Assembly (NCBI GenBank): GCA_030549175.1 | Contig: JAUKUA010000001.1 | Coordinates: forward strand, 6,138,001-6,202,000 | DNA: 64,000 bases | Direction: 5' to 3' | From: Lasiosphaeris hirsuta | Taxonomy: Eukaryota > Ascomycota > Sordariomycetes > Sordariales > Lasiosphaeriaceae | Part shown: positions 12,265-22,163 of the stretch, in pieces | Layout: the number at the start of each line of letters is the position of its first letter | Position numbering within the stretch: position 1 is the first letter of the stretch | Program-made: the position numbers and the translations under genes | Notes under the pieces: model-generated | Database searches by the model: none | What the model saw: only the letters and a program-made list of their open reading frames with translations | What the model was told of the DNA's origin: nothing

Positions 12265-13468
12265 CTATTCCAAACTCTGGATTTGCACCTTGATGGCGCC
12301 TGTCTTGGGGTCGGATGCCGTCTCAAACGCCCTTAGTGCGTCCTCTAGTTGGAATCGGTGGGTGACGAGCTTGGAGAGGTCGATAACACCGTTCTCAACG
12401 AGCCGGATGGCTCTTGGCCATGTGTTGCTATACCGGTACTGGAACTGCAGGTCGACCTCGCGCACGCTGGCCCTCATGAACGGGATCTGAATCTCATTTT
12501 TGCCGACACCAATGATGAAAACCTTACCGCCAAACTTCACCGCCCATATGGCGGCAGCGATGCTGCTCTCCACCCCTGTGCACTCTAGGACTAGTGAAGG
12601 CTCGATGCCGCCGAAGCGCGCCACGATGGCCTTGGCCGAGTCCTCGGCACTCAGACGCTCCACCTTGTGTGTAATGACCTGGGGGTATACCTCCTTTGCG
12701 AACTTCAACCGGCCTTCATCGATATCGGAAATGACGAGGGGGCAAGCACCCGCCGCCTTGGCGCACAGCATTGTGATTAGGCCGATGGGGCCCGCACCGC
12801 ACACGAGAACCGGGTCGCCTAGCCGGAGCTCGGCTCTTTGCAGGCCTGCGAGCGATACCGAGAGTGGCTCCAGCATGGCGCCGTTCTCATATGACATATC
12901 ACCAATCTTGTGGCACCAGTTCGCCGGATGGTTGACATATCGCCGCAGGAGTCCGGGCACGGGCGGTGTCGAAAGAAAATCCACCTTCTCACAGCCATTG
13001 TACCGTCCCGTGAGACATGGTTCGCAGGCGTTGCAAATCACCTGCGGCTCAATAGCTACACGGTCGCCGACTTTCAGGCTTGTCACGCTCGGGTGCGCGG
13101 CGATAATCTCACCGGCCGATTCATGACCGAGGACATGGTCTCCACAGACAATCATAGGCCCGATGCAGCCATGCTTCCAGAAGTGAACATCTGACCTGTG
13201 AGAGGAAGGCATGAGCTGCGATCCCCCGGAGCAGTTTGATAAAGCCAGTGGCTAGAGATGCTTACCCGCAGATGCCTGTGCTCCTGATGGCAACAGTAAC
13301 TTGACCCTCGTTCAAGCCCTCGCCCTTTTGGACATTTTCCAGCGTCGGCGCCGCATCGGCTATCCACAAGTCATGCCTGGGGTTTGTGAAGACGCCAATA
13401 TTGGCCTTGGTTGCCTTTGGCATGTCCAACGACGAGGCGCCGGCGCCAATGACGGGTAGGCTCGTCAT
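12265..13468 (-). CDS. lad1: L-arabinitol 4-dehydrogenase
   Basis: This zinc-dependent medium-chain dehydrogenase oxidises L-arabinitol to L-xylulose with NAD+, the second step of fungal L-arabinose catabolism in the cytosol. Exons 13468-13266 and 13195-12265 give 377 aa; the Neurospora enzyme has about 363. The visible signatures are the catalytic zinc region [23 protein letters not shown] with its conserved histidine and glutamate, the structural-zinc cysteines in [15 protein letters not shown], and the Rossmann motif VCGAGPIGL followed by SDIDEGR, where the acidic residues favour NAD over NADP. '[19 protein letters not shown]' is typical of LAD rather than xylitol dehydrogenase. The N-terminal extension before [10 protein letters not shown] is about 14 residues longer than in Neurospora, so a start slightly downstream is possible. 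The promoter carries two GGCTAA motifs. Confidence 0.93.
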
Positions 13469-13594
13469 TCTGAAGATGGCTTGGAGGCAATGGAGGGAAG
13501 GATTCTGCGAGCTGGGCTGTTTGGCTTGCAATGGCACGCTTCACTGAACAGAGAGATGGTGTGGGGTAGGCAAAGGTAGGTGATGAAGTGAGGA

Positions 13595-13605
13595 GGGGGG
13601 GGGGG
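13595..13605. repeat. Poly-G run (11 nt) in the lad1 promoter
   Basis: Eleven consecutive G residues lie about 130 bp upstream of the lad1 ATG, inside a G-rich stretch. Confidence 0.9.
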
Positions 13606-13618
13606 TTGCGTGGCTTCA

Positions 13619-13624
13619 CTTATA
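13619..13624 (-). promoter_or_regulatory. TATA-like element of lad1
   Basis: TATAAG on the minus strand lies about 150 bp upstream of the lad1 start codon, a usual distance for a fungal core promoter. The assignment rests on position and sequence only. Confidence 0.4.
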
Positions 13625-13651
13625 CATGTACTACTTACTCCCTTCTCCAGC

Positions 13652-13657
13652 GGCTAA
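13652..13657 (+). promoter_or_regulatory. GGCTAA motif, proximal (XlnR/Xyr1-type)
   Basis: GGCTAA is the core bound by the fungal pentose/xylan activators XlnR and Xyr1. This copy is about 185 bp upstream of the lad1 ATG, and a second copy is at 13893-13898. Binding is inferred from the motif alone. Confidence 0.4.
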
Positions 13658-13892
13658 GGGCAGGCGGTAGCTCCCGGCCCAATCCCACAGAAGACTTGTG
13701 CGATGCGTTCGATTTGTTCCAGACAAATCAGAAATACCAATGTCTGCCGTGTAAGTCATATTTTCCTTTACCCCCTATCCCCGTCCGGCTGCATGCCTCG
13801 TTACCTGGCCCACTTTGGGAGGCAATGTAGGTTTTACGGTTCGGCTCCGACTAGCCGCGCCAACCCCAAGACATGACAGCCCTCGTCCCAAC

Positions 13893-13898
13893 GGCTAA
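13893..13898 (+). promoter_or_regulatory. GGCTAA motif, distal (XlnR/Xyr1-type)
   Basis: This is the second GGCTAA copy, in the same orientation as the proximal one and about 425 bp upstream of the lad1 ATG. A GTGGGG motif fitting the CreA consensus SYGGRG stands nearby at 13921-13926, and another is at 13561-13566. Confidence 0.35.
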
Positions 13899-16270
13899 GA
13901 GGCAGAAAGAGGCTGCAACTGTGGGGGAGAAGCTCCCATCGCTGCAGAGCAAGTGGGATGGTTAGGTACCGATCAGGTTCGGTCACTACCAGACCGAATC
14001 CCGCGTTTCTGGCGGCCGCATGACGGCCCCATGATTTTATCTGCGCCAATCAGCCGGCGCTCGCCAATGCCTGTCCTCGGACCCGTAGCTACGCAAGCTC
14101 CATTTCCCCGTCTCCGGAGCTGCTCTCATTGAAGCGCATATAGTCTCTGAGCCGTCCGCTTTTTCTTCTAGGTGACGGGTCTTTGGTCTCTCTATTACAG
14201 TTGAGTCCCTGTCATGTCAACCCAGGGAACGACGGGAGCAGGACCTGCTCGGTATGGGCACAGCACTTGCGTTATATCATGGCGATAGACGCTCACAAAA
14301 TTATTGCGTACTGATAGTTAGGATCCTTTAGGGCAGCTCAATCTTATATTGTTTGCGCCAAGATTCAGCCGCACGCCTCTTGAAGATCCCGCTTCCCGCA
14401 CCATGAACGAGCGGAAGCCAACCCACGTGGGGTTCAACCACTCGGGGGCTGCAAAATAGCTGACAGGTTGTTCAGCATCGCTGGTAATACATGCAGTGAT
14501 ACAACTCCAAACTCCTTCCCATGTTGCTCCTGGTCCGCTCTCCTTGTTGCTCAAGCTGTGTCTGCACCTGATTCCATCCGGACCACTCGCTTTTCCTCGT
14601 GTTTTTCTTCCAAGCGCAGATCCATCTCTTTAAATCATATGCCCACACCGTGGGACCAAACCCACCCAGGGTTTCCCCAGTTGCGCCAGTGAATGCAAAT
14701 AAGGCCGTGTCGCATGGGTCCTGTTTCTTCCCAATCAGATACCCGAAGGCGGAGAAGTCGATTTCGGGAGACAAGGGTATGCCGTCGACATATTCTCCCC
14801 GGTTACGAGTGACAGAGCGACAAGCTGTTAAGCCATCGAAATCACAACGTCTCCTAGACATCGCCCGTAACTGCAGCATGCCTCCTTTGGCAAGTCTCCC
14901 TTGAGGATCGCATCTCGCTTTAGCTGGGAGAACTGTTAGCGGACCGTAAATTCAGCCTGACGACGGGGAAGGCAGCCGTATGTACATCGGGACAATATAT
15001 AGGTGTAGATGCAACCAAGGTGCCAAGGGAGACGACCGCCAAGAACGGAGGCAGGAGAAGCTGGGACCTCATATCAAGTTTTGATGTCGAGGAAGCGAGA
15101 TGCTCTGTCGACTGTCCCTCAAGCTATCAAGATAGGACGACAGGTAGGGAGCGAGACAAGGTGCAAAGTGCGCAGAGAGTGCACCCCCGATGATATGGAG
15201 TGATGGGCCGCTATGGCTGAGCCTGAGCGACCGGATTCGGAACTCAACCTGATGGAGGCTGAAAAAAGCAGACAGGCAGTCGGGGGGTTACGGCAACCCG
15301 GTGTTTGGCTTTATAACCCGGGTTGCTTGGGTGTGGTCTGCGTTCCAGTCCCCGTTGATCAAGAAAACATTTCTAAGAGGGTGTAAACAAGTTGGTGCGA
15401 TGAACTCGAGAAATGGGTCGGATTCCGTTGGAATGGGAATGGTCTCAGAATATTACGAGGAGAGACACGCTGCCATGGCGCAGAACACGAAGCGGGGGAG
15501 ATCGGCCGGGGAATAAGGCCCTTTGTTCCTCCTCGCAAAAGGCTGTCAGCCTTCCGCCGCACCCAGGTCAGGTGGAGGCGAATGGAAGATGGGATGGAAA
15601 TCCATGTAAGAAAAAAAGCAATGCTGCGGCCTCCGCATTTCTGCCCTCCCAGGCATTCGGCACAGGATGCGAGAAGGCGGAGTCAGCGGCATGGCACCGA
15701 CCCTCGCTCACGAATGCCCAAAGCCCGCACGCCTGTCCCAGGAAGCGGGGGAGAGGCGGCGGTTGCAGGTTTCATGAATAGAAAGCGGCCAATAGTGAGC
15801 ATGGCCACGATTGTTGCTTCTTTATCACTGGACGGGTGGCTGACCTGCAGCCTCAGCTTCAGCCTCTTGCTCTGCTTTTTGAACTCCCATTTGAGGATTC
15901 CAAGGGACTCCTCAGCTCTCCAACAAACGGCCCATCGAAATATCCCTCAAACTCAAACCTGAGAATCATGAGACCAATTGCTCAGCCGTCGTCGGTACAC
16001 GCGGGAAACGCCGAGATGTTGGCGGAGTGACGATATTTGGGGATCGTGGTGGCGGCCATGGGAGTAGTAGCTTGAGAGAGCCGTATCTTATTCTGGATGG
16101 TACGATGGGTAGCCAACCATCATAAACTATCTGTAATGAACCAGCCAGTTTTGATACGGAGTAGAATAGCTTCAAAGAAGACTGGAGCTTTTTGTGGGGT
16201 TTCAAGCTCGGCCTCGTGTTCCTAAAGAATACGAAATACACTTTGAGCCTGGGGCTGAGAGCATGATTCT

Positions 16271-16282
16271 TTAGGGTTAGGG
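16271..16282 (+). repeat. Interstitial telomere-type repeat, 2 units
   Basis: TTAGGGTTAGGG, two units of the usual filamentous-fungal telomere repeat, occurs inside intergenic DNA. Two units can arise by chance or mark a healed break. Confidence 0.6.
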
Positions 16283-16686
16283 TACTACTGCTTGCTGCCT
16301 CAGGCGTTAGCTCAGGCAGAATGCAACTACCCCGGGACTCGGAAAAATGCATGTGAAATCCAGCCTCCGGAGGACAGAGTGCATATGCACGGGCCATCTC
16401 CAACTCCAGCCACAGCAATGACGTTGTCGACTGACATCCCAGTCTATCCCTGACGAAGCTCCTCCAACGGGGAACCAGCAGCCCACCTTTGCACCACCAA
16501 CCACGTCACACCACAGACGAAAACTCCTGTGTCTTTTTCGTTTGACCAAAACTTGCCCCCCTTGAACCCTCTGGCCCAGCATAGAACCTTCCTTGCCGAC
16601 AGAACGACGACTTTCTGAGCTCTTGACATTGCAAATCGCAAATCGACCAGCCCTGCCAGCTCAGCAACACCACAGCAATCGCCAAA

Positions 16687-17566
16687 ATGACGCTTTACTT
16701 CACCTTGGTATGCTTTTCTTGCAGATTCCCCGAGTGCCTCTCACCGACGACAATGCTGACGATACCTGGCTACCTCAGGTCTTCCTGCTCCTCGTAGCGG
16801 AGATGGCGCTGTTCATGCTCCTCATCATCCCACTTCCCTTCACCATTCGCAGGAAGATGTTCACGTAGGTGCCCTCGCCCTTTGACTGCCAGCCAGGCAG
16901 CAGTACTCGTACCTGTAACTAACTCTTGGCGGGTTCCAGCTTCATCTCAGAGAGTCCACTCGTGGCAAAAGCACAACACATATTAAAAATTACCTTCATA
17001 TTTATTCTGATCCTGTTCATCGACAGCGTCAACCGCGTGTATCGGGTGCAGCAGGAGCTCGCAGCTGCTACCGAGAACAGCAATGCTGGAGGGTACGTAG
17101 AACCATACGCTTCCCCACGTTTTGCTCGCTCTAGGATATTTGCCCCATGATTTACCACCAGCGCTAACTACCACTTCGTAGCAGAGCCGCTGTCATGGGT
17201 CACGAGCGCCTTGAGGTGCAAGCCCGCAAATTCTACTCACAGCGCAACATGTACCTCTGTGGATTCACTCTCTTCCTCTCGCTCATTCTCAACCGCACCT
17301 ACATCATGATCCTCGAGACTCTCCGGCTCGAGGAGAAGGTCAAGCAGTACGAGGGCACCGAGAAGAACACGAAGGAGGCCGAGAAGCTGGCCGTGGCCGG
17401 TGAACCCGGTGAGATCGCCCGCCTTAAGCGCGAGCTGGCACGCAAGGATCTGGATCTCAAGACCCTCAAGGAACAGGCATCAGGCCTTCATCGCGAGTAT
17501 GACTCTCTCTCGGAGCAGTACGCCAAGGATACCCAGCAGGACGGAACACCCAAGAAGGGCAAATAG
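16687..17566 (+). CDS. Bap31/Yet3-like endoplasmic reticulum membrane protein
   Basis: The predicted product is a Bap31/Yet-family protein of the ER membrane, thought to help sort and export other membrane proteins. Exons 16687-16707, 16779-16864, 16940-17092 and 17182-17566 give 214 aa. Three hydrophobic segments follow each other: LVFLLLVAEMALFMLLIIPL, ILKITFIFILILFIDSV and MYLCGFTLFLSLILNRTYIM. A long, charged coiled-coil tail follows (EEKVKQYEGTEKNTKEAEKL to the end), and the C-terminus is KKGK, a dilysine-like ER retrieval signal. The third acceptor is the tandem TAGCAG, so an isoform lacking one arginine (exon 4 from 17185) is possible. The first exon is only 21 nt (MTLYFTL), but it splices in phase and gives the usual family N-terminus. 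Confidence 0.88.
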
Positions 17567-18254
17567 GAAACTCCTCTTGATCGCTCGGACTACGCTGGGG
17601 CCACACGGGCATCATCCTCTTCCTCGTCCAGAGACCAGGATGATACACCACGACGGCGGCTAGCCGCCACGATTTGGGACTGAGCAAATTTGTAGGACAA
17701 GTGGCACAGGAACACGGAACAGTTGTTAGCTGATAGGAGGGAGTGGGGAGGGCCAGGTGTAGGTGTATGTATGCAAGGCGTTAAGCTGGGACTGTTACGA
17801 CCTTATTTATTGTGATAGGGCGAGGGAAATGGAAAAGTGTGCCTGGAAAGAGAGAATGTTACTGGTAGTACTACGCGGCGGTCGCATATGTCCCAATGTT
17901 ATTTGTTCACTGCCCCATGACTATACAGATAGGTATTGATGGATGTCTTTTAAGGGAGTAGAGGGTCGTCCCTGACGGCCAAGAGGGCTCACGGGTACCT
18001 AATAGCCCGCCTTCTAACGATCTCGTATGGCGTTTATCAAAATCATTGAGGAGCCTCGGTTTTCGATAAAGATCTACAACAATACGCCAATCTAAGCCAA
18101 TTAAATACAATCCAACCCTATGTTAGTAAAATATATCCCAGACACACTTCCTTATTACTCAAGTATCCCAGGTCTAGTAAGGCCGTATCTCATAATTATT
18201 TTGCTCGGTTATCCAACATGAGCCTCCCACCTGGGCTTGTTCTAGCCTATATTA
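17567..18254. other. Convergent 3' region, A+T-rich at its right end
   Basis: This is the space between the 3' ends of the Bap31-like gene and the DUF1479 pseudogene. The part from about 18000 on is richer in A, T and TpA steps than its surroundings. I see no gene. Confidence 0.5.
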
Positions 18255-19694
18255 TTACAACATGTCATATAAATCCGGAAACAGGATGGCATTTGCCATA
18301 GCCAGGACCTCCCTTTCTACATCCGAGTCGGCATCTTCCTCGTCCCAAGGTAGGAGTCCCATTGCTCTCAGCCCATCTTCTCTACCCGCCTCATTCACCT
18401 CCTGAACACCGGGCTGTCCGACGGAGTCGTTCTCGCTCCGCCCCCCGCCAAAGTCTGGCCCGGGACAGCCAAGCAGGAAAGCCTTGCGCTGGCGGCACAG
18501 ATACAAGGCGTTGGTCTGCGTCAGCGGGCAGGCTGGGAGGTACATGGCTGCAGAGCTGGGATGGCTTCCGACATGCGGCCCATTGGCGACGTGGATGAGA
18601 TCGGGGTGCCAGATGACGTAGTCCCCGGGCTCGAGCCGGGGAACACTCACCAGGCTCCGGTCGAGCTGAAGATGCGGATGCAGCGCGTGGCTGATTTCCT
18701 GGGTGTAGCTCGGCAGCGCGCCGTGGAGTAGGCTGTTCTGCGGGCGGGTGAGGTCCCAGGCGCCGTCGACGTCGCGCCTGGAGAAAAAGGGGCGGAGGAG
18801 GAAGTAGGCCGTGGCGAGCTGCGGCATCGGGCACACCTGGAGCGGACTCGACATGCTGCTCACGGCGAGCCAGCCTTGGAAAGCGCGGAATATCGAGCAC
18901 GAGCCTGCGCCGCGGTAAAAATCGCTGGCGACGGGGATTCGGGTGCTAGTCTCCTAGGGGTTATACTTCTGCCAGTTTCCCTAGAAGATATCGCGGTAGG
19001 TGCCTGCCCTGCCGTACCCGTCGGGTTCCCATCGCTCCACGCTACCGCCATCGATATGTGCACTCGGGGCTGACAACCCCGTCTCGCCTTTTGTTCGTAT
19101 ACGCATGCGGTCGGCATACGTAATGGGGAAATTGGTGGATATTCTGGCGTTTGGGTCTTTTGACTTCCATGCTCCCATTGCGAACTTCTGGGCGGCCAGG
19201 ATATTCGGATGAGCCCTTGCCTGCACTTGGGCTGAACTCCAGTACACCTCGTGCAGCTTCGAATCCCTTGCCGGCGTCTTTGTGTTTGGGTTTTGGTCGA
19301 GATACACCCTAGTTTCGTCTTCCCAATCCAGCGCTGTGTCTCGTGGAACGACATTGCGGATGACAGCAACACCTCTTGCCCGGAGCTCTTCTTGGAAGCC
19401 CTGTGCGTATTCTGGTTTCCCGATGTCGGCGAAATCAATGGTTGGGACGATCCGAGACCCCAAGGATGCTACCAGATCGACTTCCTCCCAGAGAGTCCCG
19501 AGAAGTTGGTGCCACGACCAGACAAGGGAGTCTCCTCTCCCAGACACAATACTCTCCTTCAACGCGGCAAATCTTTGAGATAGGTGGATAGGACCAGGAA
19601 AGGAGCATGATAGCATTTTGATCTTCTTCTTTGGAGGCATATAGGCTCCCAAGGTTGGGGAGGAAGCAGAAAGAGGCTGAGCAGAGATGGCCAT
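18255..19694 (-). pseudogene. DUF1479-family protein with two in-frame stops
   Basis: This is a member of the DUF1479 (YbiU-like) family, predicted non-haem iron/2-oxoglutarate-type oxygenases of unknown substrate. A single frame of 480 codons runs from an ATG at 19694 to a stop at 18255, about the family's normal length. It is interrupted by TAG at 18983-18981 and TAG at 18956-18954, nine codons apart. Conserved blocks lie on both sides: 'ELRARGVAVIRNVVPRD' and 'SAHIDGGSVERWEPDGYG' before the stops, 'GSCSIFRAFQGWLAVS', 'PGDYVIWHPDLIHVANG' and 'PACPLTQTNALYLCRQR' after them. The HxD pair and the distal histidine expected for iron binding are kept. No frameshift is present, and I found no in-phase intron removing both stops: the one obvious GTACGG...CCTAG pair is 64 nt and breaks the frame. 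The decay therefore looks recent. The start codon is my choice among several upstream ATGs. Confidence 0.8.
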
Positions 19695-21273
19695 GATGGA
19701 ACGAACACAAGACGAGCATTTATTGAGTCTGAAAACCAGTGAAATATGTAAACGGCAGATGGCTCTCATACGGACCATATACATAAGGCAGGGGAAAAGG
19801 ACAAGAGGAGAGACACATAAAGGAGAAGGCTGTTGGGATATAGCCACCTTTCGATTGACATTTAGAAAAGTCGGTGCACTAAGCTGGAAGCCCGGTTGCA
19901 GACAGTTGAGACAGCCATACTTTTTACCAGGCGGTCGGAGCGAAGGCCCTGCTGTGGCCACGATATTTGTTTGACAGTTGTACGAAGTAGTGTATTAGTG
20001 GCCATCATCCCGGCGCAGCAGGGGAAGTGATACCGGCGACCGCACCGCGGGCCGGCAGGCCGTTGGAGTCACCAAGGCGGAAAATTTGCGTCGGCCACCA
20101 ATAGGGGATTTTGGAACGTTACCTGAGCTAAGGGTAGCATCTCGCCTGAACATTCATCGCAGGGCTGAAAATGGGCCCTTTGCTGCCTCAAGCTGGCCTT
20201 GCTGGCTTTCAGCGACAAACGGGCATCTTCACGCCTTTTACTGTCGGCGACCCCTTAACCTCGCAAGATGTGATTTGCATGTTGTTCAGAATGCCTCCAT
20301 TTAAATTCTCATACCCCCGAGCGTTGTTCCCTCATCTACTGGACGAGTACAAGCGCGAGAGGCTCCACATCAACAAGTTTTACACCGAGTCGCTTGGCAG
20401 CGTGCCCGGCCCGCTCGCTCAAGGCCATGTAATGACCCAAGGTCGTGCTTGATGCGGTCCCTCCACCCACCAAAAGCGCTCAAAACCTTGTTGTAGCGAT
20501 GCTAGGCCGGTTCAACGAGGCTCGTTTGGCCGTGCGTTTTTTTGAGGCCGATATGATCCAGACGCAGGAATCATATCTCCCAAGGTATTCGGAAAAAAAA
20601 ACCGGGGCGGAAATTCTATCCGTTAATTGAGCTTCCCAAGAGGCGACTGTCCAAGACGGGATGCTGATCCACCAGGCTCAATGCAACCGCTTGAGGCCGG
20701 GAGCCCGCGCCGAGGGTATGGGGACGTCGTCGGGACTGCTAATACGTGAATCGTGGTATTACTGCTAGAAACGTCGACATCTCGAGCTCCGGGCCAAGAA
20801 GTAACGATGCCAAGGAGCCAATAGATACACGAGCGAAGCGTGCAGATGCACCTACCGTAGAATGAGGAGCTCAGCTTTGTGAAAGCGGCCCGAAGTAAAA
20901 GATCTCAACAAATTAGCGAAATCAATGCGGCCGACGCAAGAAAGACCTTGTAATAGCACCTATCTTGCAAGATTGTCATGTCGTTGCTGTGCTCTTTTCG
21001 CAATGGGGGTGTAGCATCAAGTTCCAGTAGACCTTGAACCGCACATGCCGACCAGAACCGCCCATGGCCCGTGCGCCTGAAAACTCTCGACTCCACTCTT
21101 TTTCCCCAAGAGAAAAAAACGCCAGTGGCCCCCCCCCACGTCGGAAGAGGCATCCCTGAAGCCATTCCCACCATCCAACCCAAGTCTCGACGATCAACCA
21201 CCGCACTTCGACCAACATTAAACCCCCTTTGCAACTCTACACCTCTTAACAATCCTATCACCTCCCAGCAAAA
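19695..21273. other. Intergenic with a possible coding relic
   Basis: Plus-strand frames at 20171-20452 and 20445-20630 read like protein (for example 'LLDEYKRERLHINKFYTESLG') but end quickly and match nothing I recognise. They may be remains of a gene. The last 200 bp are the probable promoter and leader of the zinc-binding protein gene. Confidence 0.4.
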
Positions 21274-21753
21274 ATGGGTGGCGGTAACGTACGTTGGCCA
21301 CTCGCACCGCGCGACTTCTGGAGACTCGAGACGCCGCCTGTTGACTGACGCTGTGCTTTACAGGGAGCCAAGGCTGCGCAGAAGCGTGAGCGCAACTTGA
21401 AGAACGCTGCCGGCGGAGCCAAATCGCAGCTCAAGACCGTATGTAACCATGCCAGACACTCGGATCTACAAGGCGGTCGATCCTGTACCCTGACTAACCT
21501 CACACCAAACAGAACGTCAAGGCCATGAACATCCAATGCGACACCTGCAAGGCGACCTTCCTGACGACGACTCGCGAGAATGCGTATGTGTTCACCCACA
21601 GCCAGTCCTCTCTAGAGGGGGCCACCTCTGCAGGCAACACCTGACTAACCATTCTCCAGCCTCACCGAGCACGCCGTCAACAAGCACAGCAAGACGCTCG
21701 TCCAGTGCTTCCCGACCTTCCAGGCCGACGCCACCGCCGCTCCCGCCAAGTAA
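21274..21753 (+). CDS. Small 4F5/zf-met2 zinc-binding protein
   Basis: This 84-aa protein of the eukaryote-wide 4F5 plus zf-met2 type resembles Arabidopsis At2g23090. Its molecular role is not established. Exons 21274-21288, 21364-21438, 21513-21583 and 21660-21753 join in phase. The N-terminus, MGGGNGAKAAQKRERNLK, is the basic 4F5/SERF-like segment. The second half has a C2H2-type zinc site: CDTCKATF with two cysteines, then HAVNKH with two histidines. The protein ends AAPAK. It is convergent with the dioxygenase gene to its right, with 410 bp between the stop codons. None of its exons is long enough to stand out as an open frame. Confidence 0.88.
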
Positions 21754-22163
21754 AAAGAGCAGATATGACATGGCGGCGCAATGCTCACGCCGCTGCCCAC
21801 GCAATGCGCGAGTCTACGACCGACCGACACGAAGCTCTTTTGAACAATTGGCAGTTTATAGCAAGGGGGCGGGTAGGCAGGCAAACATGGGGTTTCTGTT
21901 GTTGGTGTTGAGCAGCATTTAGCGGAAGGCGTAACTCTTTGATTTGGAAACGAACAAAAGCTGAGAAATTGACAAAAAATTGACAAGCGACTTGACTGGA
22001 ATAGGGGTAACGCTTGACTCTGCTCCATTTACTCGCCGATTACTTTTTGGGCATCATCTCCTGCACGATTGGAGTCCAAGAGGGCAAAGTGTATATTTCG
22101 GCTAGTCAGCATCGCCCATTATCATTGTACATTCATTTTGGCTGATATTGTCCTGCCCTTCAC
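21754..22163. other. Convergent 3' region
   Basis: This 410-bp gap separates the stop codons of two converging genes. It presumably holds both 3' untranslated regions; I see nothing else. Confidence 0.5.

Larger units (their letters stand above)
13469..16686. other. Intergenic between lad1 and the Bap31-like gene
   Basis: The first 450 bp are the lad1 promoter. The rest holds no gene I can support. Two overlapping minus-strand frames at 14318-14879 (135 and 78 codons) could be a decayed gene. A two-unit telomere-type repeat lies at 16271. The last few hundred bases are the probable promoter and leader of the Bap31-like gene. Confidence 0.5.

Noticed and set aside
18954..18983. Programmed stop-codon readthrough in the DUF1479 gene
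   Set aside because: Readthrough would have to occur twice within nine codons, and neither TAG is followed by CTA, the usual fungal readthrough context.
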